Below are positions 1 to 7,800 of a stretch of 9,894 nt of DNA, piece after piece. This stretch comes from an uncultured bacterium (lineage in GTDB: Bacteria; Bacillota; Clostridia; Lachnospirales; Lachnospiraceae). The stretch covers positions 1 through 9,894 of the forward strand of contig CAMNLO010000038.1 in assembly GCA_946543095.1 (NCBI GenBank), in the 5' to 3' direction. The notes under the pieces were generated by a model, which worked only from the letters and a program-made list of their open reading frames with translations, was not told the DNA's origin and did not search any database. Every line of letters starts with the position of its first letter. Position 1 is the first letter of the stretch. The position numbers and the translations under genes are program-made.

Positions 1-213
1 GATCAAAATTATGTTAACCAGGGTAGCTACGCCCAGGGCTATGGAAATTCGCAGGTCTCCTATAACCAGAATTATGTCAACCAAACTGCATACCAACAGC
101 AAAACGCATATCCCCAGGGCTATGGAAATCCGCAGGGCGGGTATGGTCAGAATTACGCAAACGGGCAGCCGGGCTACGATCCGAATTATGTAAACCAAAA
201 TGGTTATCCCGGC
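1..213 (+). repeat. Degenerate in-frame repeats coding Y/G/Q/N-rich segment
   Basis: A 17-base block, CCCAGGGCTATGGAAAT, occurs at 32-48 and again at 113-129, 81 bases apart (27 codons). AATTATGT(N)AACC-type units coding NYVNQ occur near 7-19, 70-82 and 184-196. The repeats are diverged at the DNA level but conserved in the encoded composition, which suggests an old tandem expansion under selection for amino-acid content. Confidence 0.6.
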
Positions 214-483
214 TATCCCGGACAGGATGCCTCCGGCATGCCCACCGGCGCCTTTCTCGCCATCGTGCTGCTCCTGATCGCTCTCATCGCCGCGGAGGTG
301 GTGCTGTTCATTGCTCCCGGAATCCTGACGGAGCGGCATTACGACGAGGTGACAGCCTCCTCCCGCGCAGATTCCGGCAGGGATGAGGAGGATGAGGACG
401 ACAAAGACAAAGACGACGAGGACAAAGACGGCAAAGAGAACGACAAAGATACGGATTCTGAAGAATCGGATGAAGAGGAATGA
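1..483 (+). CDS. Membrane protein with Y/G/Q/N-rich repeats, one TM helix and acidic tail (5' end missing)
   Basis: Frame 1 is open from the first base of the window to a TGA, giving 160 visible residues; the start lies upstream, and the ATG at 238 is internal because the open frame and the composition continue before it. Residues 1-75 are low complexity, rich in Tyr, Gly, Gln and Asn, with repeated NYVNQ (three times) and PQGYGN-like units. A hydrophobic helix follows at about residues 80-105 (PTGAFLAIVLLLIALIAAEV), then a tail of about 45 residues made almost wholly of Asp, Glu and Lys. Firmicute proteins of this type often carry an N-terminal zinc ribbon before such a linker; that part is not visible, so this is only a possibility. 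The Gln/Tyr-rich part is probably cytosolic and the acidic tail outside, by inference. Function unknown. The TGA is followed two bases later by an ATG with a good ribosome binding site. Confidence 0.8.
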   Translation, partial: DQNYVNQGSYAQGYGNSQVSYNQNYVNQTAYQQQNAYPQGYGNPQGGYGQNYANGQPGYDPNYVNQNGYPGYPGQDASGMPTGAFLAIVLLLIALIAAEVVLFIAPGILTERHYDEVTASSRADSGRDEEDEDDKDKDDEDKDGKENDKDTDSEESDEEE

Positions 484-532
484 CAATGCCGAATAACACA
501 AACCGCGGTCATTCCAATACCGCCGGGAGAAC

Positions 533-718
533 ATGAAGCAGACCGTGGACACTTCCATGTATGATGCCGAAACGGCAAAGCACATGACAGCCTATATGCC
601 GGAGCTGACCCTCTACGTCACAAAGGAGGAGGGGACCCTGAAGATGAGCGGCGGCGCCTCCCTGTCCACCGGCGCCCTGTCCTACGAGTTTCAGATGAGC
701 GGGGTGAAGGAGGATTAG
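533..718 (+). CDS. Small hypothetical ORF, possibly the 3' part of a frameshifted gene
   Basis: A 61-residue reading frame begins MKQTVDTSMYDAETAK and ends in TAG. It has no signal peptide or membrane helix; the C-terminal half has alternating polar and hydrophobic residues that suggest beta strands. I do not recognise a family. The start is ambiguous. The ATG at 533 has GGGAG only four bases upstream. A better initiation site lies at 486: AGAGG at 474-478, seven bases before ATG, opens a 16-codon frame whose TGA (534-536) overlaps the ATG of this ORF as ATGA. Either a very short leader is translationally coupled to this ORF, or a gene starting at 486 has lost its frame by an indel between 486 and 533. 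The in-frame sequence upstream of 533 (about 497-532) also looks protein-like. It could also be a degraded remnant. Confidence 0.4.
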   Translation: MKQTVDTSMYDAETAKHMTAYMPELTLYVTKEEGTLKMSGGASLSTGALSYEFQMSGVKED

Positions 719-727
719 GCGGGAGGA

Positions 728-757
728 TTTGCAGTTTCCCGGCACTTGTCATATAAT
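728..757 (+). promoter_or_regulatory. Candidate sigma-A promoter upstream of the hydrogenase-MCP gene
   Basis: A perfect -10 hexamer TATAAT lies at 752-757. The best -35 is TTTGCA at 728-733 with an 18-base spacer, matching four of six consensus positions. The region is AT-rich against GC-richer flanks. Transcription would start near 764, leaving a leader of about 80 bases that contains the hairpin described next. This is a motif match by eye. Confidence 0.45.
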
Positions 758-779
758 AAAATATTGTGTAACCATATGG

Positions 780-826
780 CAGGGTCAGCGGCGGATCGGA
801 ACACCGACAGTATGACCCTGTTTTTT
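780..826 (+). terminator. Hairpin with T6 tract in the leader: terminator or attenuator
   Basis: CAGGGTCA (780-787) pairs perfectly with TGACCCTG (813-820) and is followed directly by six T (821-826). Inside the 25-base loop TCGG (796-799) can pair with CCGA (804-807). The shape is that of an intrinsic terminator, though the loop is long. It lies downstream of the TATAAT box and 20 bases before the start codon of the hydrogenase-MCP gene, so it may act as a leader attenuator for that gene, or simply end upstream transcription if the real promoter is elsewhere. Confidence 0.5.
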
Positions 827-846
827 CAGGATGCAAAGAGGGATGT

Positions 847-2778
847 ATGGGACTGGTTAAAACGAACGAGAACTGCGTAGGTTGTAACCGCTGCATCAGA
901 ACCTGTAGCTGTATTGGGGCAAATGTTGCCATTGAAAAGGACAGGGGCAATGTCATCGAAGTGGATCCGAAAAAGTGCATTGCCTGCGGTGCCTGCATTG
1001 ATGCCTGCGATCATGATGCCAGGGAATATGCGGATGATGTGGAGCGGTTTTTCGAAGACCTTAAGAGTGGAAAGAGGATCTCCGTGCTCATCGCTCCCGC
1101 TTTTCTGGCCAATTATCCCAATGAATACGAACGATATCTCGGCATGCTGAAGAAGCTGGGAGTCGGACATTTCATCAGCGTTTCCTTCGGCGCGGACATC
1201 ACCACCTGGGCCTATATCAAATACATCACGGAGCGCAATTATTACGGCTCCATTTCCCAGCCCTGTCCCGCCGTGGTGGGCTATATCGAGCGCTATTTGC
1301 CGGAGCTTCTGCCCAAGCTGATCCCGGTGCAGAGCCCCATGATGTGCGCTGCCATCTATGCGAAGAAGTATATGGGACTCAGTGATGCCATGGCATTCAT
1401 CAGTCCCTGCATCGCCAAGAAAAACGAGATCGACGATCCCAATAATTACGGATACGTGTCCTATAACCTGACCTTCTCCAAGCTGGTGGCTTATCTGAAG
1501 GCCCATCCGGTGAGCGGTGCGACTCCTCTGAAGGATGAGATCGAATACGGTCTCGGCTCCATCTATCCAATGCCCGGCGGTTTAAAGGAAAATGTATACT
1601 GGCTCCTGGGGGAGGATGCCCTGGTGCGGCAGATGGAGGGCGAGAACCATATGTACGATTACCTGAAAAGGAACAAGGACCGCATCAAAAACGGCCAGAC
1701 CCCCTATCTGTTCGTGGATGCCTTAAACTGCACCAACGGCTGCCTCTACGGCACCGGCGTGGACAACCGCAAGACCATGGATGAGAGCGTCTTTATGAAC
1801 ATCCAGCGGATCCGCTCTAACAGCAAGAATGATTCCAAACGATCCGCCTGGGGCAGGCCTATTCCTCCGAAGAAGAGGATCGAAGCCCTGAATAAACAGT
1901 TCGCGAACCTGAAGCTGGAGGATTTTGTCCGGAAATACACCGACAGGAGCGCCGACTGCAGATACAAGGTTCCCACCAATCAGGAGCTGAACGGTCTCTA
2001 CGGACAGATGAAAAAGGACACCGAGGCCAAGCGTCATATCGACTGCGGCTGCTGCGGCTACAGCACCTGCTACGATATGGCCGTGGCGATCCATAACGGC
2101 TTCAGCCACCCGAGAAACTGTGTCCACTATATCCGGGATATTGCCTACGAGGAGAAGGACAAGGCAATGCAGCTGGCGGATGAGGTCCGCAAGGTTCACG
2201 AGGCCATGGACCAGAAGAAAGCTTCCGTGGCGAAGGAGATCAATGAGAACTTTGAGAATCTTTTGGATTCCATCGACCAGATCGGCCAGGCAAGCGAAAA
2301 CAACGCCAGACAGACCGCAGGCATCTCCCAGTCCATGGCTGAGGTGGATGATTTTGCCAAGAATATGAAGGAAGTGCTCTCCACCATCGACGGCTATCTG
2401 GAGAAGCTGGAAGCCAATAACGAGGACGTGATCAATATCTCCTCCCAGACAAACCTGCTGGCATTGAACGCCTCCATCGAAGCCGCCAGGGCCGGGGAAG
2501 CCGGCAAGGGCTTCGCCGTGGTGGCCAATGAGATCAAGACTCTGGCGGAGGATTCCAAGGCCACGGCGGATGACAGCAATAAGAACAATAAAGATATCAA
2601 GGAGACCATCGGAAGGCTGATCCAGGAGTCCGGGCGTCTGACGGAGATCGTGGACAGCGTGAATTCCAGGGCCCAGAGCCTGGTGGCGGCTTCGGAAGAG
2701 ACGGAGGCCTCCATTTCCATGATGCAGGATCTGACGAAGGGAGTGAAGGATTCCCTGAACAGCGTGCTGGAGTCCTGA
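847..2778 (+). CDS. [FeFe]-hydrogenase-like sensor fused to a methyl-accepting chemotaxis signalling domain
   Basis: A 643-residue soluble protein with no membrane helix. Domains in order: two 4Fe-4S ferredoxin motifs (Cys10/13/16/20 and Cys44/47/50/54); an [FeFe]-hydrogenase large-subunit domain at about 75-330 with all four H-cluster ligands in place (Cys140 in [11 protein letters not shown], Cys188 in SPCIAKK, Cys295 and Cys299 in NCTNGC); a further 4Fe-4S domain (Cys400, 403, 408, 425); a helical linker; and an MCP cytoplasmic signalling domain at about 440-640, whose conserved hairpin tip is at 533-570 ([17 protein letters not shown]). In family terms this resembles the putatively sensory group C (HydS-like) hydrogenases, with an MCP module where those usually carry PAS. 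The residue before Cys140 is Pro, not the Cys that serves proton transfer in catalytic enzymes. I infer H2 or redox sensing passed to CheA/CheW in the cytosol. The start is supported by AGAGGG four bases upstream. It converges with the GTPase gene, 35 bases apart. Confidence 0.9.
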   Translation: MGLVKTNENCVGCNRCIRTCSCIGANVAIEKDRGNVIEVDPKKCIACGACIDACDHDAREYADDVERFFEDLKSGKRISVLIAPAFLANYPNEYERYLGMLKKLGVGHFISVSFGADITTWAYIKYITERNYYGSISQPCPAVVGYIERYLPELLPKLIPVQSPMMCAAIYAKKYMGLSDAMAFISPCIAKKNEIDDPNNYGYVSYNLTFSKLVAYLKAHPVSGATPLKDEIEYGLGSIYPMPGGLKENVYWLLGEDALVRQMEGENHMYDYLKRNKDRIKNGQTPYLFVDALNCTNGCLYGTGVDNRKTMDESVFMNIQRIRSNSKNDSKRSAWGRPIPPKKRIEALNKQFANLKLEDFVRKYTDRSADCRYKVPTNQELNGLYGQMKKDTEAKRHIDCGCCGYSTCYDMAVAIHNGFSHPRNCVHYIRDIAYEEKDKAMQLADEVRKVHEAMDQKKASVAKEINENFENLLDSIDQIGQASENNARQTAGISQSMAEVDDFAKNMKEVLSTIDGYLEKLEANNEDVINISSQTNLLALNASIEAARAGEAGKGFAVVANEIKTLAEDSKATADDSNKNNKDIKETIGRLIQESGRLTEIVDSVNSRAQSLVAASEETEASISMMQDLTKGVKDSLNSVLES

Positions 2779-2813
2779 TGGTTTGCAGCACGAACCCTTC
2801 CCTGCTCGATCAG

Positions 2814-4760
2814 TCAGGTTTTGATATGGGCATGTTCCCCCACCTCATTCCAGGGAACATAGACCCCTGCGCCGTGTGAGCAGAATACGGAGCCCGGAAG
2901 ATTTTCCGAGTCCAGCTCCGGATCATAAGCGGCTATTCCTATGACCTCCTCCGGGTTGTGGCAGGGAGCATAGCCGCAGAATACAGAAGAAAAGCTTCCC
3001 TCCCCCGAGGTGTAGGAAGCCACCGCCTCCCCATAGCTGCCTGCGCATGCTGCAGGCAGGATGCCGGTGAGGATGGTACGGCCTTCCTCCTGAAGGGGAG
3101 GTTCTGTTTGTGCATGCATGGCATTCAGGTCTGTCATGGCTCTTCCGGTCATGTTTAAAGGCACCTCCAGCCGGAAGGAAAGCATGGGCTCAAGCAGCAG
3201 GGAATCCGCCTGCATCAGCCCCTGGCGCACGGCTCTCCTTGCCGCCTCCCTGAAATCTCCGCTCTCCGTATGCTTCAGATGGGATCTGCCTGTAAGCAGT
3301 GTGATCCTCACATCCGTAAGCTCCGCCCCTGTCAGCACGCCTCTGTGCTTTTTCTCTGCCAGCTGGGACAGGATCAGCCGCTGGAAATGCTCCGGCAGCA
3401 CATCTGTGGAACAGACACTGTCAAAGGTCACACCGCTGCCTCGTTCTCCCGGGGTTAACATAAGATGTACTTCCGCATAATGCCTGAGGGGTTCGAAATG
3501 CCCCATGCCGATCACCGTATTGGTGATGGTCTCCCGATAGAGGATCCGGGGAGGTCCGAATTCCACCCGGAAGCCGAAACGTTCCGGGATCAGAGCCTTC
3601 AGGATCTCCAGCTGGATCTCCCCCATGATCCCCAGGGTGATCTCACCGGTGTCCGGGGAATAGTCCGGGGTGAGGGTGGGATCCTCCTCTGCAAGCTGCC
3701 GGAAGGAAGCAAAGGCCTGAAAGGGATCCTGTCCTTTGGGCAGTATCACGCTGACAGTGCTCACCGGCTGCAAAAGGGGCCGGGGTGCTTCCCCGCCTCC
3801 GGCTCCCATAAGCTGGCCCGCAAAGCTCTCCTTCAGACCTGACAGGGCACAGATCTCTCCGGACCCCGCCTCCGAAAGGGTTTCCGTTTTTGCGCCGGAG
3901 TATCTTCGGATGCCGTCCACCTTTTCGGAGCCGATGGGATCTCTGACATGGAGAATACCACCAGTTATTTTTATCCAGGTAAGACGCAGATCCTTTTCGT
4001 GGGAGATCTTATAGACTCTGGCAGAGAAGCTTTCGGGATAAAAGGGAGGTCCGGCAAAGCGGTCCAGAAAACTTAAAAGTGCATCCACTCCCTCCGCCTT
4101 TAAGGCGGAACCGAAGAATACCGGCAGCAGGATTGCCTGACGGAGCAGTTCAATAACATCAGCTTCTGAAATCTTCCCGCCGTCCAGATACCGCTCCAGA
4201 AGGTCTTCTTCCAGCATGGCCAGGGCTTCCTGAAGCTCCCGGTCCTCTAACCTCTGCAGGAGCTCCTCTCCCCGGAACACCCCGTCACCAAAGAAATTGC
4301 GTATTTTCTCAAAAATTAAATCTGCATTCTTCTCATTATCTCCCTGATCCATCTTGTTCACGAAGATCAAGGTAGGGACTCCGTAATGGGTCAGGAGGCG
4401 CTTCAGGGTCCGGATCTGCCCCGTGATCCCATCCGCTGCGGAAATGATGAGAAGGGCATAGTCCAAAACAGATAACGCACGTTCTGTTTCCGGAGAAAGG
4501 TCCGTGTGGCCGGGGGTATCCAGAAGCACAAAGCTTTTGTGCTCCGTGGAGAAAAGGGCCGGCTTGGAAAAAATAGTGATGCCCCTCTGCTTTTCCAGTG
4601 CGTGGGTGTCCAGAAAGGCATCTTTGTGATCCACCCTGCCGGCTTTGCGGATCGCCCCCGTCAAAGACAGCAGTGCCTCGGAAAGTGTGGTCTTTCCGGC
4701 GTCCACATGCGCAATAATACCAATCGTTATTTTTGTTTCCGCACGGTTTATCTTTTCCAT
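2814..4760 (-). CDS. TetM/EF-G-family translational GTPase (ribosomal-protection-like)
   Basis: A 648-residue protein, close to the length of Tet(M)/Tet(O) (about 640) and shorter than EF-G, consistent with absence of the G' subdomain. GTPase motifs are complete: P-loop AHVDAGKT (17-24), RGITI (59-63), DTPGH (81-85), NKMD (135-138) and SALKA (218-222). Domains II and III follow, then EF-G-like domains IV and V (about 425-648). The domain IV loop that in Tet(M) carries SPVSTPADF, and contacts the tetracycline site, here reads HLKHTESGDF (494-503). The C terminus, ending CSHGAGVYVPW..., also differs from Tet(M). It probably binds the ribosomal A-site region and hydrolyses GTP; drug resistance should not be assumed. 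The ATG start has GGGGAG about 13 bases upstream, a long spacing; a CTG four codons earlier is too close to that site to be used. Transcribed divergently from the LRR-protein gene. Confidence 0.88.
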   Translation of the reverse strand: MEKINRAETKITIGIIAHVDAGKTTLSEALLSLTGAIRKAGRVDHKDAFLDTHALEKQRGITIFSKPALFSTEHKSFVLLDTPGHTDLSPETERALSVLDYALLIISAADGITGQIRTLKRLLTHYGVPTLIFVNKMDQGDNEKNADLIFEKIRNFFGDGVFRGEELLQRLEDRELQEALAMLEEDLLERYLDGGKISEADVIELLRQAILLPVFFGSALKAEGVDALLSFLDRFAGPPFYPESFSARVYKISHEKDLRLTWIKITGGILHVRDPIGSEKVDGIRRYSGAKTETLSEAGSGEICALSGLKESFAGQLMGAGGGEAPRPLLQPVSTVSVILPKGQDPFQAFASFRQLAEEDPTLTPDYSPDTGEITLGIMGEIQLEILKALIPERFGFRVEFGPPRILYRETITNTVIGMGHFEPLRHYAEVHLMLTPGERGSGVTFDSVCSTDVLPEHFQRLILSQLAEKKHRGVLTGAELTDVRITLLTGRSHLKHTESGDFREAARRAVRQGLMQADSLLLEPMLSFRLEVPLNMTGRAMTDLNAMHAQTEPPLQEEGRTILTGILPAACAGSYGEAVASYTSGEGSFSSVFCGYAPCHNPEEVIGIAAYDPELDSENLPGSVFCSHGAGVYVPWNEVGEHAHIKT

Positions 4761-4765
4761 TAGTA

Positions 4766-4794
4766 TTGACAGTCTCCCCGTTTTTTAGGACAAT
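4766..4794 (+). promoter_or_regulatory. Candidate sigma-A promoter for the LRR-protein/MBOAT operon
   Basis: A perfect TTGACA (4766-4771) is followed after 17 bases by GACAAT (4789-4794), which matches four of six -10 positions. Transcription would start near 4801, about 40 bases before the TTG start codon. The -35 box lies between the GTPase start codon and its ribosome binding site, so the two divergent transcripts would overlap. Two overlapping palindromes, ATACGTAT (4797-4804) and GTATATAC (4801-4808), sit at the start-site region and might bind a regulator, but AT-rich palindromes of this size are weak evidence. Confidence 0.5.
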
Positions 4795-4809
4795 AAATAC
4801 GTATATACA

Positions 4810-4837
4810 ATTATAAAGAAAAAACGTCAGGAGTAAA
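4810..4837 (-). promoter_or_regulatory. Candidate promoter for the GTPase gene
   Basis: Read on the minus strand, TATAAT (4815-4810) is a perfect -10, with TTTACT (4837-4832) 16 bases upstream as a four-of-six -35. Transcription would begin near 4803 and leave a leader of about 40 bases. It overlaps the 5' leader and ribosome binding site of the divergent gene. Confidence 0.4.
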
Positions 4838-4844
4838 ACCTTTG
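4828..4844 (+). promoter_or_regulatory. Ribosome binding site setting a TTG start
   Basis: CAGGAG (4828-4833) stands eight bases before TTG (4842-4844). No in-frame ATG occurs near the beginning of the protein, and the membrane helix begins about 15 codons after the TTG, so a later start would remove the anchor. The TTG start is therefore well supported. Confidence 0.75.
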
Positions 4845-7800
4845 AATAATACCATTCCAGAGTTCGGAAATCTCACCCGGCGGACGGTGCTGGGGATCAT
4901 TGCGGGGTGCGGCGCAGGGATCCTTGTGCTGGGCCTTGCCTTTGTAATGTTCTTAAACGCGCGTAATTCCACCACCGTTAAGGTCTATCATAAAGAGGGC
5001 AGCGTCAGGCTGGAGGACGGAGGCAGATCCTCGGAGGTCTTTGAGAATATGCGCCTCCATAACGGGGACAGGATCGTGACCGATGCAAACAGCGTCACGA
5101 AGCTCTCTCTGGATGACAATACCCGGCTGACCATCCGGGAGGGCAGCAATGTCAGGTATCTGAAGGCCGGCGACAAGGTGCAGCTGGAGCTCCACGGCGG
5201 CAAGCTGTTCTTCCAGAGCAAAGCGGATGACCGGGAGGAAAAGACTTATCTGATCCGCACTACCCAGATGGCCATGGAGCTGAAGGATGGCTCCGGCAGT
5301 TTTGATATGGATTCCGAGGGCTACGGCTCCATGGAGGTAACGGACGGGATCGTCACCGGCACGAAGAAGGATCCCAGCACGGGAGAGACCGCTTCCTTTG
5401 AGGTCCGGGCAGGACAGCGGCTGGTAGTCTACGGCTCCGGGGCAGAGGACTATGCCATTGAGCCCATCACGGAAGAAGAGCTCTCCGATGAAGCGCTGTT
5501 TGCTCTGTCAGAGGATCCGGAGCTCTTATCCAGAGCCTGCGCGCAGGCAGGCTGGAACAGAGAGCTCATTGAATCCCTTTCCAGAGAAAGAGGGATCTGG
5601 AGCCTGGCAAGAGGACCGGTATGGGATCTGAATGAAGCATATAATAACGATCGTTATGAAGTGGCTTTCAATGACACCGGGCTGCCGGAGAGCGCTCCTG
5701 AGCCTGCAGCACAGGAGCTGCCTCCCGCGCCTGTGATCCAGGAGGATATCCCCACCTTCGATTTTTCCGATATCCCGGATCTGAGCAAGGCGGAAATGGA
5801 CACGGAATCCCTTCCTTCCGGCAGTGATGCTTCCTCCGGAGGCAGCAAGGGAACAGCTTCCGGCAGCTCCTCAAAAAATAACAGCACAAAGAAGGATCTG
5901 ACGGGTGTGGAAGATATGTCCGCACTGATCGTTTCCACTTCCCCCACCGGGGTGATGACTCTGACGGACGGCACGGAATTCGATCCCGCCTATTACGCTT
6001 CCAAGTACGCTGACGCGGCGGCGCTCTATGGCAATGATCCCAATGCGCTGCTGTATCATTACCGTTCCATGATCTCCAGGGGGGAAAAGCGCTACGGGAC
6101 CCTGGCGGAGGAAAACAAGGCTCTGGCAGCCGCCAAAACCACTAACACCACCAGCACCACGAAAAAGACTACCACCTCAAGCTCTTCCACCACAAAGCCC
6201 AGCGGAGAGTATAAGAGCGGGGATTTCACCTATGACCTGAATTCCTCGGATATGACGGCGAAGCTGAAGAAGTACGGCGGTTCCGCCTCTTCCGTGACCG
6301 TTTCCTCCACGATCTCCAAAAACGGCTACAAGTACACCATCAAGGCCATCGAAAATGACGCCTTCAAGGATAAAACGAAGCTGACGAAGATCACTCTTTA
6401 TGATGATATCAAGGATATCCGCAGCAATGCCTTTTACGGCTGCGAGAATCTGGAAACGGTGGTGTTCAAGGGGACCAAATCCAGGTGGAACAGCATCAAT
6501 AAGGAATCCGGCAATGACTGTCTGAAGGACGCGAAGATCGAATGCACCGACGGAAATATCAACGACGGCCCCTACACCGGCAATGTGACGGCGGAAGGCT
6601 TTGTATTCTATCTGAACGGTTCGGGATCTCCCCTGAAGGCCACGGTGAAGTCCTATTCCGGCACCGATCCGGATCCGGCGATCCCCGCTGCCATAACCTA
6701 CGGCAAATACGACTACGCTGTAACAGCCATCGATGCAAACCTGTTCAAGGGTAAGACCGGTATTACAGAGGTGTACATCCCCTCCGGGATCGTGTCCATC
6801 GGAAAGGATGCCTTCAGCGGCTGCACAGGCCTGAAGGGGGTGGCCTATGGCGGAACTCTCGCTACATGGGAGAGTATGGCAAAAGGATTTGACACCAACG
6901 GGAATTCCATTCTGAATTCCGTTTCCGTGGGCTGCAGGGACGGCGGAAAGAATGCCTACGCCGGCACATACTCCCTGGGGGTCTACGAGTACACCCTGAA
7001 AGCCTCCACCGATGCGAGCGGGAAGGCTGTTTACACAGCCGCCATCGATAAGTACACCGGCTCCGCCAGCACTCTGGCGCTGCCCGGAAGCGTGGTCAAA
7101 TTCGGACTGACCTACACGGTGGACACGGTCAACAAAGCCTTCGCGGATAATACCACGGTGAGGACCTTTACCCTGAGCGAAAACACAAAGGTGCTGAACG
7201 GTACCTTTGAGAATTTCTCCAATCTTGGATCGGTAAGTCTTCCCGATAAGATCACCACCATCGGGGATGATTCCTTCAAGGGCTGCTCGCTCCTTTCCGG
7301 CATACTCCCCCAGTCGGAATATGATGCCATGAAAAAGGCCGGAAAGTCCGGTACGGAGATTTCCGAGTATATCAAAAACAGCAAGGAGATCATGCTGCCG
7401 CTGAACGTCACCACCATCGGTGCCAATGCCTTCAGCGGCTGCACCCGGATCCAGATACTGGATCTTCCCAAGAGCCTCACCTCCATCGGAGCGGGAGCCT
7501 TTACCGGTATGAATCTTACGCAGGTGAATTATACCGGCACAGAGGCGGAGTGGAATGCCCTCATGGCAAAGGCAGGAGACGGCAATCCGGAATTAAAGAA
7601 CGGCACGTATCTTTTGAATTGCGCCGCTTCTTCCACCACGGATAATACGGGAACGAACACCCAAACGGATAATTCGTCGTCCTCCAGCGAGAACCAGTCC
7701 ACCAATACCTCGACGAATACTTCGTCCGATACTTCGACGAACACCTCGTCCAATACCTCGACGAATACTTCGTCCAATACTTCGACCGATACCTCGACGA

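Noticed and set aside
826..1506. 226-codon minus-strand ORF under the hydrogenase gene
   Set aside because: It is antisense to conserved ferredoxin and H-cluster motifs, and the translation shows no recognisable domain.
2779..2813. Possible bidirectional terminator between the convergent genes
   Set aside because: Only a short GCAG/CTGC pairing was found with no T tract on either strand, so no terminator is called.
3465..3842. Plus-strand ORFs within the GTPase gene
   Set aside because: They lie opposite conserved EF-G-like domains and have no supporting motifs or ribosome binding site that I could see.
2814..4760. Direct call as a tet resistance gene
   Set aside because: The family is right, but the domain IV loop does not match verified resistance proteins, so no tet symbol is given.
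4842..5440. FecR domain as part of an iron-uptake sigma/anti-sigma system
   Set aside because: No ECF sigma factor or TonB-type receptor gene is nearby and the organism appears Gram-positive; the domain is better read as an extracellular beta module.
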